This document shows, piece by piece, positions 16,237 through 25,369 of a stretch of 64,000 nt of DNA; position 1 is the first letter of the stretch; each line of letters starts with the position of its first letter. The notes under the pieces were generated by a model. The model was not told the DNA's origin. It searched no databases and saw nothing but the letters and a program-made list of their open reading frames with translations. The position numbers and the translations under genes are program-made. The stretch is from contig JABJHR010000014.1 in assembly GCA_018661705.1 (NCBI GenBank), positions 62,001 through 126,000 of the forward strand. The letters run 5' to 3'. Source of the stretch: Candidatus Woesearchaeota archaeon. GTDB taxonomy: Archaea; Nanobdellota; Nanobdellia; Woesearchaeales; DSVV01.

Positions 16237-18183
16237 ATGCAATTTATGAACTTTACGTTAGACAAATTCCAAGAAGAAGCAGTTAATGCTATTGATAAGA
16301 ATAAATCAGTGCTTGTATCTGCGCCAACTGGTTCTGGAAAAACATTAATTGCTGATTATGCAATAGATAAAGCACTAAAAGGAAATAAGAGAATAATATA
16401 TACTGCTCCAATTAAAGCATTATCTAATCAAAAATATAAAGACTTCACAGAGCAATATGGTGCAGATAAGATTGGGTTAATGACCGGTGATATTGTAATT
16501 AACACAGAAGCACAAGTTCTGATAATGACAACTGAAGTTTACAGAAACATGGCAATTATCAAAGATCCAATGCTAGATGATGTATTATATTGTATCATGG
16601 ATGAGATTCATTTTATCAGTGATGTTGAAAGAGGTCATGTTTGGGAAGAATCAATTATTTTTAGTGATAATAAAACAAGATTTATTTTTTTGTCTGCAAC
16701 AATTCCTAATTCAGTAGAATTTGCATCTTGGGTAGGAAAAATTAAAAAACATAAAGTTGAAATAATTAGATATGACCACAGACCAGTTCCATTAAAAATT
16801 GTGTTTTACGATACAGACCTTGGAATAACAACATTAGACAAAATAAAAGAACAAAAAAAATTAGATAAATATCCCAGATATGGTCATTCTAGGAAAAGAC
16901 AACGTTTTGCACAAAAAATAGAACCACCAAATTATGTTGATGTTGTTCAAGACCTTAAACATAAAGATAAACTACCTTGCATATTTTTTGTTTTCTCTAG
17001 AAAAAAAACACAAGATTATGCATTTAAATTAGCAAAAAAATATAATTATCTTACTGAAGAAGAAAAGAAAGAATTATCAAGCATTGTTAGTGCAGAATTC
17101 ATAAAAATTAGTGCAGAAGTTGCATCATTAAATTCTACAAAAACTTTAAGACAATGTTTAGGCAAAGGTGTTGCATTTCATCATGCAGGATTATTACCAG
17201 ATGTTAAACATGTTGTTGAAAAGTTGTTTGCAAAAGGTTTACTAAAAGTATTATTTGCAACTGAAACTTTCGCAGTTGGAATTAACATGCCTGCTAAAAC
17301 AGTTTGTTTTGATGGGCTTAGAAAATATACAGGAACAGGGTTTAGATATCTAAACTCAAAAGAATTTTTTCAGATTTCTGGAAGAGCTGGAAGAAGAGGA
17401 ATGGATAAAGAAGGACTTTCTATTTCATTAATTCACAGAAGAAGTGCAGACATTGAAAAAATCAAAGAATTTACTGAGAAAGATATTTTACCATTAAAAT
17501 CTCAGTTCCGAATTTCATATAATACTGTTTTAAACATGATTAATTTACACAATGAAAAAGAAATTGAACAAATTTTAATGAAAAACTTTTTTACATTCCA
17601 AGAACTAGGAAAAAGAGCAAGTGGAACATATGTTTTAAGACAAATTAAAGCAAGATATGAAAGATTAGTTAGGACACTAAGAAAATTAGGCTACACAAAT
17701 AAAAACGGACTTACAGAGTTAGGATTATTCACATCAAAAATTTATTCTGATGAATTAGAAGTTTCACAATTGTTTGCTGCTGATTTTGATTTTAAGTTTG
17801 ATGAATACACAATTTTGCTTGCAATTGGAGCGTTAGTCTATGAAGAACGAAAAGGAACAACATTTTATAATTTGTTTCCATCTCAAAAATTAAGCAAACT
17901 AGCAATAGCAATAAAAAATCACCCTATTTTAAAAAAAGGGAAATGGTCTAAAAACATAAACAATATGTCTGCTATAGTCCAACCATGTTTTGAACAAAAG
18001 TCATTCATTACAATTCTTAAAAATACAAACATGCTTGAAGGAGACTTAATCAGAATAATGATGCAAATGTTAGACAAGCTTGAACAACTTGAAAGAGCAT
18101 CAATGGACCATAATTTCACGGCACTGGTTAGAAATTCTAAATATTTAGTTAGAGAATCACTAAAAGGAATACATATATTTTAG
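16237..18183 (+). CDS. Ski2-like DExH-box RNA helicase
   Basis: 648 residues with superfamily 2 motifs in order: Q-like FTLDKFQEEAV, Walker A APTGSGKT (about 30-37), APIKALSNQKYKDF (Ia), MTTEVYRNM, DEIHF (motif II), LSATIPN (III), FVFSRKKTQ (IV), ATETFAVGINMPAK (V) and QISGRAGRRGMDKEG (VI). The AGRRG form and the helical C-terminal region resemble the Ski2/Mtr4 family, which feeds RNA to the exosome, more than Hel308 DNA helicases. It lacks the Mtr4 arch insertion. TTTATATA about 24-30 bases before the ATG supports this start. Likely job: RNA unwinding in decay or processing. Confidence 0.85.
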   Translation: MQFMNFTLDKFQEEAVNAIDKNKSVLVSAPTGSGKTLIADYAIDKALKGNKRIIYTAPIKALSNQKYKDFTEQYGADKIGLMTGDIVINTEAQVLIMTTEVYRNMAIIKDPMLDDVLYCIMDEIHFISDVERGHVWEESIIFSDNKTRFIFLSATIPNSVEFASWVGKIKKHKVEIIRYDHRPVPLKIVFYDTDLGITTLDKIKEQKKLDKYPRYGHSRKRQRFAQKIEPPNYVDVVQDLKHKDKLPCIFFVFSRKKTQDYAFKLAKKYNYLTEEEKKELSSIVSAEFIKISAEVASLNSTKTLRQCLGKGVAFHHAGLLPDVKHVVEKLFAKGLLKVLFATETFAVGINMPAKTVCFDGLRKYTGTGFRYLNSKEFFQISGRAGRRGMDKEGLSISLIHRRSADIEKIKEFTEKDILPLKSQFRISYNTVLNMINLHNEKEIEQILMKNFFTFQELGKRASGTYVLRQIKARYERLVRTLRKLGYTNKNGLTELGLFTSKIYSDELEVSQLFAADFDFKFDEYTILLAIGALVYEERKGTTFYNLFPSQKLSKLAIAIKNHPILKKGKWSKNINNMSAIVQPCFEQKSFITILKNTNMLEGDLIRIMMQMLDKLEQLERASMDHNFTALVRNSKYLVRESLKGIHIF

Positions 18184-18270
18184 AGTTAGTTTAAAATATT
18201 ATTAAAAAATAAAATTCTAATGAAAAATAGATAATAGTAAAAACAAAATTCTAAAAAAATAAAGAAAAAA

Positions 18271-18363
18271 CTTAGTGAAAAAAGTAGCATCCGCAATTGT
18301 TGAAGAGTATTACACTGCATGTCACTCTTCAACACTGGGTCCGAAGGACATGTCACTCACGAG
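18271..18363 (+). repeat. F2 full element
   Basis: Most regular copy: CTTAGTGAAAAAAGTAGCAT, CCGCAATTGTTGAAGAGTAT, then ACTCTTCAACACTGGGTCCG, AAGGACATGTCACTCACGAG. TGAAGAGT pairs with ACTCTTCA. The mini-hairpin is GTCC-GAA-GGAC here but GGC-GAA-GCC in the other copies, so pairing is kept. Lies between convergent genes. Confidence 0.8.
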
Positions 18364-18463
18364 TTATTCTAAGTTTTAACTATTAAATTATAAACACCAT
18401 TAGAAATATCTTAACAAAAATCAACAAAATAATAATTTAAAAAAAGAAATAAAAATAAAAAAA

Positions 18464-18736
18464 TTACTCAAACTCTAATTCTACACCAGATGTTTTTGTT
18501 GTAATTAAATTATATAGGAAAGCTCCTACACCACCTACAACAAATCCAAATATTACGTAGAGAATTGGCAGATAAATAAAATCCCATCCTAACCAAAATG
18601 TGCTATCAAAGATTGATAATACTAAATATACTACATCAACAAGTAATGCAACAATTAGCATTAAAATAGCATAGATTTTTGCTAGTGGAAGAATTCCAAT
18701 TTTTTTCAAAACCATAATATTTCCTTTTTTTGCCAT
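18464..18736 (-). CDS. Small DUF3566-like membrane protein
   Basis: About 90 residues from the ATG at 18736, which has AGGGGTG six bases upstream; the GTG start in the ORF track overlaps that site. Two membrane segments (about 13-40 and 48-80) and a C-terminal ETTKTSGVELEFE-like end (TTKTSGVELEFE). The alternating hydrophobic layout and the GGVELE-type ending resemble the DUF3566 group of small archaeal and actinobacterial membrane proteins, whose role is unknown. The match is from memory and moderate. Confidence 0.65.
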   Translation of the reverse strand: MAKKGNIMVLKKIGILPLAKIYAILMLIVALLVDVVYLVLSIFDSTFWLGWDFIYLPILYVIFGFVVGGVGAFLYNLITTKTSGVELEFE

Positions 18737-18837
18737 ATTTTTCACCCCTTTTTTGATAATAATAATAATCTTATATTATTACTCTTATTTGCCATATTTA
18801 TATATTTTTTGCCAATTTTATGCTGAAGTTACATAAA

Positions 18838-18890
18838 AGGGCGGTGGATGGGGGCTCCTAGAGGGATGGTTAATCTGTTTTCACTAATTA
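18838..18890 (+). repeat. F2 half element, G-rich type
   Basis: GGGCGGTGGATGGGGGCTCC, then TAGAGGGATGGTTAATCTG and TTTTCACTAA. Closely matches the right half at 7779-7830 but has no left half. Lies between a minus-strand gene start and uppS. Confidence 0.7.
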
Positions 18891-18944
18891 TATACGCCAC
18901 TAAGATAAGCAAAATTTAAATAAACTAATTCATTAACTAATATT

Positions 18945-19652
18945 ATGGACATAGAAACAAGACAAGCAAAACACATTGCTATGATTATGGATGGAAACAG
19001 AAGATATGCTAAAAAACTCCATTTACCAGCTGGTGTTGGCCATGAAAAAGGAGCTGAAAAATTAAGTAATGTAATTAAATGGTGTTTGGAAGCAGAAATT
19101 AAAGAATTAACATTATACGCGTTTTCTATGCAAAATTTTCACAGAAAACAAGAAGAAGTTGAAGGATTATTCAAATTATTCAGGAAACATTTTGCAAAGC
19201 TTAATGATGATAAAAGTATTATAGAAAAAAAAATAAGAATCAAAGTTGTTGGTAGAAAACATTTATTTCCTAATGACATACAAGAATCAATAGCAAAAAT
19301 TGAAGAAAAAACAAAACAACATGATAATTTAACAATAAATTTTGCAATGGCATATGGGGGCAGAGAAGAAATCGTTGATGCTGCAAGAAAAATCGCAAGT
19401 GAAATTAAACATAATGAAATAACTGCAGAAGAGATTGATAATGAAACATTTGCAAATCACCTTTATTTTAAGTCTGATCCTGATTTAGTAATTAGAACTG
19501 GGGGAGATTATCGAACATCTAACTTTCTACCTTGGCAAACTGTTTATTCTGAATGGTTTTTCACCCAAAGTTTATGGCCAGAACTAAACAAAGAAGAATT
19601 TCTTGACATCTTAAACCAATTTAATAATAGAGAAAGAAGATTTGGGAAGTAA
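18945..19652 (+). CDS. uppS: Cis-prenyltransferase (polyprenyl diphosphate synthase)
   Basis: 235 residues with the family motifs: HIAMIMDGNRRYAKK (catalytic aspartate, pyrophosphate binding), GHEKGAEKL, TLYAFSMQNFHRKQEEV, and the C-terminal RTGGDYRTSNFLPWQTVYSEWFF. It adds isopentenyl diphosphate units in cis to make long polyprenyl carriers (dolichyl-type in archaea) used for N-glycan or wall-sugar assembly at the membrane. Its substrate is the product of the mevalonate genes 6-21 kb downstream. The C-terminal RxGxxxxxSNF active site is complete. TTTAAATAA about 28 bases before the ATG fits a leaderless start. Confidence 0.93.
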   Translation: MDIETRQAKHIAMIMDGNRRYAKKLHLPAGVGHEKGAEKLSNVIKWCLEAEIKELTLYAFSMQNFHRKQEEVEGLFKLFRKHFAKLNDDKSIIEKKIRIKVVGRKHLFPNDIQESIAKIEEKTKQHDNLTINFAMAYGGREEIVDAARKIASEIKHNEITAEEIDNETFANHLYFKSDPDLVIRTGGDYRTSNFLPWQTVYSEWFFTQSLWPELNKEEFLDILNQFNNRERRFGK

Positions 19653-19798
19653 GATAGTAAATTCTATATTAAACTTAATAAACCCCATATTAAAAAAAAT
19701 AAATTTAATATTTGATTAGGTTAATTTTATATATCTCTTAGGTCTATCTATAAATTGGATACAATATCCTTCTAAATAGTTAATGCTAAGGTGTGGAA

Positions 19799-22700
19799 AT
19801 GGTAAAAAATCTATATACAAAAAAGGCTCTTGTTTTAATAGTTGTATTTCTCATGTTTACAATGTTATTAACAACAGCTGTTTCTGCCAAAACCATAAAA
19901 GAAAATAAATCAAACAAATTTTTGCAAGAATTATTATCAAAAGATAACGTTGAAATAATTAAAGGTTCCACTAATAAAGAATTAGATCAGCCATTAGATA
20001 AAAAAAAGGAAAAATCAAGCACATGGGAAAAAATACAAAAAGAAAAGCAAAAAGAAAAAGAAAAAATTAAAGCAAAGAAAGAAAAAGCAAAGAAAAAATT
20101 AAAAAAAGAGCAAGAAAAAGAGAAGAAAAGAATTGAATATGAAATTGAAAAAGCAAAACAAAGATTAGAAAAAAGATTAAAAGGAAAAAGATTAACTGCA
20201 GATGATCTGAAAAAGGCACTTGCTAAAAGCAGATTAATTGCAAAATTAAGAGCAGAACTATTTTTGTCTGATGATATTAAAGAAGCCATAATTGAAGAAA
20301 TAAAAGAAGAAACAGAATTTCTTGTAGATGAATTAAAGCAAATAAATGTAACCCCTGAAACAAAACCATCTTCAGTAACTCCAATCATCCCTGTTGTTGA
20401 GCCTGAGCCAGAACCATTAGATGTTGTGGATAAGAAAAAAAAGAAGAAAAGTGGTGGCGGAGGCGGTGGAAGTAGTTCAGCACCACCAAACAATCCAACA
20501 CCACCAACACCAACAAGTGTTGCTGGCTGTACAGACGAAAATTATTTAGAATATAATCCTGATGCAGAAGCAGACGATGGAAGCTGTGAAACACTTATTG
20601 TTTTAGGTTGCATGGATGCAGAAGCAGATAATTATAACGTAAATGCCAATAAAGACGATGATTCATGTGAATACTTAGGTTGCACAGATGCAAACGCAAA
20701 TAATTTTGATCCTAACGTTAACAAAGATGATAATTCATGCCAATATTTAGGATGTACAGATGAAGAAGCAGATAACTTTGATCCAACAGCCAATGTAAAT
20801 GATGGAAGCTGTGAATTTCTAGGATGTACAGATGCAAACGCAGACAACTTTGATCCAAACGCAAACAAAGATGATAATTCATGTTTATATTCTGGATGCA
20901 TGGATGAAGATGCAAATAATTTTGATCCACAAGCAAATGTCGACGATGACAGTTGCGAATATTTAGGATGTACAGATGTAAACGCAGATAACTTTGATCC
21001 AAACGCTAACGTTGATGATGAATCATGTCAATTTCTTGGATGCACAGATGTAAACGCAGATAATTTTGATGTAAACGCAAATGTAAATGATGGAAGTTGT
21101 GAATATTTAGGTTGCACTGATCCTGCTGCGAATAATTTTGATGAAAATGCAAATACCAATGATGGGAGCTGCACTTATGATATATTTGGTTGCATGGATC
21201 CCAATGCAAAAAATTTTAACCCATTTGCAAATGTCGATGATAATAGCTGCGAATATGATGTTCTTGGTTGTATGGATCCAAACGCAGACAACTTTGATGC
21301 AGAAGCAAATATTGATGATGATAGTTGTGAGTATTTAGGATGCATTAATCCAGAAGCGGATAATTTTGATGAAAATGCAAATGTAGATGATGGAAGTTGT
21401 CAATTTTCCGGATGTATGAATCCAAACGCAGATAACTTTGATCCAAACGCTAATGTAAATGATGGAAGCTGTGAATTTCTAGGATGTACAGATGCAAACG
21501 CAGACAACTTTGATCCTAACGCAAACAAAGATGATAATTCATGTTTATATTCTGGATGCATGGATGCAAACGCAAATAATTTTAATCCACAAGCAAATGT
21601 CGACGATGACAGTTGCGAATATTTGGGATGTACAGATGCAAACGCAGACAACTTTGATCCAAACGCTAACAAAGATGATAATTCATGTCAATATTTAGGA
21701 TGTACAGATCCTGAAGCATTTAATTTTGATCCTAACGCTAATGTAAATGATGGAAGTTGTATTGCAGTAATTGAAGGATGCATGGATGAAAATTATTTAG
21801 AATATGATGCAGATGCAAACACTAACAAAGAAGATATGTGTGTAACTTTAATTGTTTATGGGTGCACAGATCCAGATTATTTAGAGTATAATGCAAATGC
21901 TAATATCGACGATGAAAGTTGTGCCACATTAATTGTTGAAGGCTGCATGGATCAAGAAGCATTTAATTACAATCCATTAGCAAATACTGAAGACAACAGT
22001 TGTATTCCAGTAGTAGAAGGATGCATGGATCAAGAAGCATTTAATTACAATCCATTAGCAAATACTGAAGACAACAGTTGCGTTCCTGTAGTAGAAGGAT
22101 GCATGGATCAAGAAGCATTTAATTACAATCCATTAGCAAATACTGAAGACAACAGTTGTATTCCAGTAGTAGAAGGATGCACAGATGAAGAAGCATTTAA
22201 TTACAATCCATTAGCAAATACTGACGATGGAAATTGTATTCCGGTAGTAGAAGGATGCACAGATGAAGAAGCATTTAATTACAATCCATTAGCTAATACT
22301 GATGATGGTAGTTGTATTCCGGTAGTAGAAGGATGTATGGATGAAAATGCAAATAACTACAATCCTTTAGCAAATATTGATGATGACTCCTGCACTTATG
22401 ATATTCTTGGTTGCATGGATGAAGATGCAAATAATTACAATCCTTTAGCAAATATTGATGATGGTAGTTGCATTTCTGTTGTTAATGGATGCACAGACGA
22501 AGAGGCATTTAATTACAATCCATTAGCAAATACTGACGATGGTAGTTGCATTTCTGTTGTTAATGGATGCACAGACGAAGAGGCATTTAATTACAATCCA
22601 TTAGCAAATACTGACGATGGTAGTTGCATTCCTGTTATTAATGGATGCACAGATGAAGATGCTTTCAATTATAATCCTTTAGCAAATACGGATGATGGAA

Positions 22701-24448
22701 GTTGTATAGCAGTTGTTAATGGATGCACAGATGTAAATGCAAACAATTACAATGAAAATGCTAATGTTGATGACGACAGTTGCACTTATGATCTTCTTGG
22801 ATGTACAGATGCAAACGCAAACAACTTTAATCCATTAGCAAATGTGGATGATGGAACTTGTACGTATGACGTTGAAGGTTGCACAGATGCAAACGCCAAC
22901 AACTTTAATCCATTAGCAAATGTCGATGATGGAACTTGTACGTATGATGTTGAAGGATGCACAGATGCAAACGCCGATAACTTTAATCCAAACGCTAATG
23001 TCGATGACGGATCATGTATTTATTCTGGCTGTATGGATCAACTTGCATTAAATTATAATGCACAAGCAACAATTGATGACAACAGTTGTGAATATAAATA
23101 TCCTTGGCACGAAAATATTTTAACAACATATTTTTGGGTTGGTGAAGCACCAGGTGAAGAAAATAGTTGGGTAGATAATTTTGGGAGTGCTTGGGATAGT
23201 AAATGGATGGAACATTTTGGGGGAGTAGATGATCCTGATTGTAGAGACGGATATCATCCTTGCACATTTACCCCATTAGAAAATCCGTTTTATTGTGCTT
23301 TGCCTTATTCAGACTTTGACGACGAAGGACCAAAAGCAGACAGAGCAGATGTTGTCCCGTGGTTTGGTGATATTGAAAATGTAGACAACCAAAAATCAGT
23401 TATAAAAAACAGATGGATAAGAATTAAATTTAATGATGAATATGCATATTGTCAATGGAGCGATGCTGGTCCAGGAAGTAATGATGACACAGCTTATGTT
23501 TTTGGAGATTCTCAACCAGTTCATTGGGATGAAATTGGATTAGACACAAGTCCCGCCATCAGAGATTATTTAGGAATGGATGGGATGGACTTAGCAGACT
23601 GGCAATTTGTTGATGACCAAGATGTTCCAGACGGACCTTGGACAGACACCATAACAACAACAAGCACTTGCTGGATATATGGTGGAAGCCCTTGCCAAGA
23701 AGAAGACACATTGTTTAATCACAATGTAAATACTGTATTTAATAATGAAGCAAAAGACAGAAAATATTTTGTTTATGAACCAGCCGCATGTAAAAATGAA
23801 GATACTGATTGCCCATTATTATTTATGTTCCATGGTTTAGGAGGAACTGCTGCAGGCGTTACAGGAAACACTTATGGTTGGCAACAAACTGCAGATGATA
23901 ATAACTTTATGGTTGCATTTCCTGATTCATTAACTTTAGAAGCAAAAAACTTTGGAGATTTTTCAGATCCAGCGGGAAAACATTGGGATATAACTCCATT
24001 AATATTTTCAGAAACACAAGACACTAAATTTGTAGAAGAAATGATTACAGAAATTGATTCAATCTATGGGGTTGATGAAACAAAAATATTTACAACAGGC
24101 CATTCTTATGGGGGGTATTTTAGTTATTATCTAAACTTCGTATTAAATAATAAATTCAAGGCGTTTGGTAGCCATTCTGCAGGTTTAATTCCGTATGATA
24201 TTTTAGGATTTACAGTCTATTGGCCAGCTGAACCAAAAAACATATTACAAAATGGAAATACCCCTGCAATCATTATCCATTCCAGTGATGACACAATTGC
24301 CCCACCATTATTTGCAACAACTTTAGAATCACAAATGATTGCAAAACACCATATCCCAGTTCAAAGAATTGATCTAACAAACAAAAACCACAATTGGGAT
24401 AAAACTAAAAACCAAGTGCAATGGGATTTCTTTTTAGCAAATAGTTAA
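19799..24448 (+). CDS. Giant secreted protein: 34 Cys-Asp repeats plus C-terminal esterase
   Basis: About 1549 residues from the ATG at 19799 (AAGGTG five bases upstream; the ORF track uses a GTG two codons earlier). Order: signal peptide, a charged coiled-coil of K/E repeats (about 55-170), GGGGGGSSS/proline linker, 34 tandem units of GC(T/M)DxxAxNxxPxAxxDDxSC (about residues 243-1098), an aromatic-rich domain (YFWVGEAPGEENSW... QWSDAGPGSND) seen in secreted bacterial proteins, and a PHB-depolymerase/feruloyl-esterase-like alpha/beta hydrolase (FMFHGLGG; GHSYGGYFSYY; HSSDDTIAPP; NHNWD). Probably a long calcium-binding or disulfide-stiffened stalk carrying an extracellular esterase. Its stop overlaps the convergent gene by four bases. 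Confidence 0.85.
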   Translation: MVKNLYTKKALVLIVVFLMFTMLLTTAVSAKTIKENKSNKFLQELLSKDNVEIIKGSTNKELDQPLDKKKEKSSTWEKIQKEKQKEKEKIKAKKEKAKKKLKKEQEKEKKRIEYEIEKAKQRLEKRLKGKRLTADDLKKALAKSRLIAKLRAELFLSDDIKEAIIEEIKEETEFLVDELKQINVTPETKPSSVTPIIPVVEPEPEPLDVVDKKKKKKSGGGGGGSSSAPPNNPTPPTPTSVAGCTDENYLEYNPDAEADDGSCETLIVLGCMDAEADNYNVNANKDDDSCEYLGCTDANANNFDPNVNKDDNSCQYLGCTDEEADNFDPTANVNDGSCEFLGCTDANADNFDPNANKDDNSCLYSGCMDEDANNFDPQANVDDDSCEYLGCTDVNADNFDPNANVDDESCQFLGCTDVNADNFDVNANVNDGSCEYLGCTDPAANNFDENANTNDGSCTYDIFGCMDPNAKNFNPFANVDDNSCEYDVLGCMDPNADNFDAEANIDDDSCEYLGCINPEADNFDENANVDDGSCQFSGCMNPNADNFDPNANVNDGSCEFLGCTDANADNFDPNANKDDNSCLYSGCMDANANNFNPQANVDDDSCEYLGCTDANADNFDPNANKDDNSCQYLGCTDPEAFNFDPNANVNDGSCIAVIEGCMDENYLEYDADANTNKEDMCVTLIVYGCTDPDYLEYNANANIDDESCATLIVEGCMDQEAFNYNPLANTEDNSCIPVVEGCMDQEAFNYNPLANTEDNSCVPVVEGCMDQEAFNYNPLANTEDNSCIPVVEGCTDEEAFNYNPLANTDDGNCIPVVEGCTDEEAFNYNPLANTDDGSCIPVVEGCMDENANNYNPLANIDDDSCTYDILGCMDEDANNYNPLANIDDGSCISVVNGCTDEEAFNYNPLANTDDGSCISVVNGCTDEEAFNYNPLANTDDGSCIPVINGCTDEDAFNYNPLANTDDGSCIAVVNGCTDVNANNYNENANVDDDSCTYDLLGCTDANANNFNPLANVDDGTCTYDVEGCTDANANNFNPLANVDDGTCTYDVEGCTDANADNFNPNANVDDGSCIYSGCMDQLALNYNAQATIDDNSCEYKYPWHENILTTYFWVGEAPGEENSWVDNFGSAWDSKWMEHFGGVDDPDCRDGYHPCTFTPLENPFYCALPYSDFDDEGPKADRADVVPWFGDIENVDNQKSVIKNRWIRIKFNDEYAYCQWSDAGPGSNDDTAYVFGDSQPVHWDEIGLDTSPAIRDYLGMDGMDLADWQFVDDQDVPDGPWTDTITTTSTCWIYGGSPCQEEDTLFNHNVNTVFNNEAKDRKYFVYEPAACKNEDTDCPLLFMFHGLGGTAAGVTGNTYGWQQTADDNNFMVAFPDSLTLEAKNFGDFSDPAGKHWDITPLIFSETQDTKFVEEMITEIDSIYGVDETKIFTTGHSYGGYFSYYLNFVLNNKFKAFGSHSAGLIPYDILGFTVYWPAEPKNILQNGNTPAIIIHSSDDTIAPPLFATTLESQMIAKHHIPVQRIDLTNKNHNWDKTKNQVQWDFFLANS
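20525..23089 (+). repeat. 34-unit coding tandem repeat (about 72-84 bp per unit)
   Basis: I count 34 units, each with two cysteines and the core NxxPxAxxDDxSC. Units 20-22 (about 21950-22165) are almost identical at DNA level, differing by a few bases, as are units 27-28 (about 22487-22640) and 31-32. This indicates recent unequal recombination or slippage, so the unit number probably varies between strains. Antisense ORFs in this region are artefacts of the repeat composition. Confidence 0.92.
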
Positions 24449-25242
24449 ATCATCTTTTTCTTAACAAATAAATGCACACCATAACCAATTAACCAAGAAC
24501 CTAATAAAGAAACAATTGTTCCCAAGATTAAACCAAGTGGAACAAAACTAAATCTTACAAATACAACAAAAGCAATTACGCTTACTCCTGTAAGTATTGC
24601 TACTTTCATGACAGCAGATGAAAAATCCTTACCATGTGCAAAATGTGTTACAATTATTGTTCCAAGAAACGCTGCTGGGAACATTGCAAATACTCCTCCT
24701 AAGACAGGTCCAGAAACTTTTGCAAGTAAAACAGCAATTGCAATAATTATTCCAGTCATTGAACCCCTAAATAACAACATTGGCAAAGTATGTTTTAATT
24801 TTCTTTTTGATTCTGATTTTATTTTCAAAACTTTTTCAAGTACGTAGTATGAAACAATTAAAACAAACACTAAAACTATCATTGATATCCAAAAGCTTCT
24901 AAAATCTGTAGAATAAACACCTAAGGACAATACAAACCAAACTAATAATAATGAACCTAAAGCTAACCAAAAATTAATTTTCCTAACAAGAGAAAGATAT
25001 ACAAGCATAGATAAATAAATCACCGCCCCAATCAAAGGAGATAAAGTAGTTGCTTCAGCAGCCGCATTTGTTGATTGAGTCCAGCCAATAAAGAAAAAAG
25101 TAATTAATGCTGTTGATGGAAGTCCAGCAATTATTCCACCTAACTTAGTCCCACATTTTTCAGCAACAACAGTTGCATAAGTAATCCATGCACCACCTAT
25201 AATGAATGATAAGATTAATTTTAGCAGGAATATTTGCTCCAT
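24445..25242 (-). CDS. Multi-pass membrane protein
   Basis: 265 residues with about eight hydrophobic segments. The opening (SFIIGGAWITYATVVAEKCGTKLGGIIAGLPSTAL) and the repeated SPLIGA / SGPVLGGVFAMFPAAFLGT pattern in the second half suggest two related halves in inverted or tandem order, as in the DUF3147-like membrane family. No catalytic motif seen. Possibly a small transporter or exporter; function unknown. Its stop overlaps the end of the giant esterase gene by four bases. Confidence 0.72.
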   Translation of the reverse strand: MEQIFLLKLILSFIIGGAWITYATVVAEKCGTKLGGIIAGLPSTALITFFFIGWTQSTNAAAEATTLSPLIGAVIYLSMLVYLSLVRKINFWLALGSLLLVWFVLSLGVYSTDFRSFWISMIVLVFVLIVSYYVLEKVLKIKSESKRKLKHTLPMLLFRGSMTGIIIAIAVLLAKVSGPVLGGVFAMFPAAFLGTIIVTHFAHGKDFSSAVMKVAILTGVSVIAFVVFVRFSFVPLGLILGTIVSLLGSWLIGYGVHLFVKKKMI

Positions 25243-25369
25243 ACCTTATATTTCATATTAGAATCATATATAAATCTTACCAAAACCTTTATAATACCTA
25301 TATATTACCTAGTATATTAATTATTATAGGGGTGTATTAGTTCAGAGAGACAATAGAGGTGTCAATATC

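Noticed and set aside
20525-23089. Repeat array resembling a CRISPR or other DNA repeat locus, with long antisense ORFs
   Set aside because: Units are in one reading frame of a secreted protein with conserved cysteines; unit length and codon-level variation fit protein repeats, and the antisense frames are by-products.
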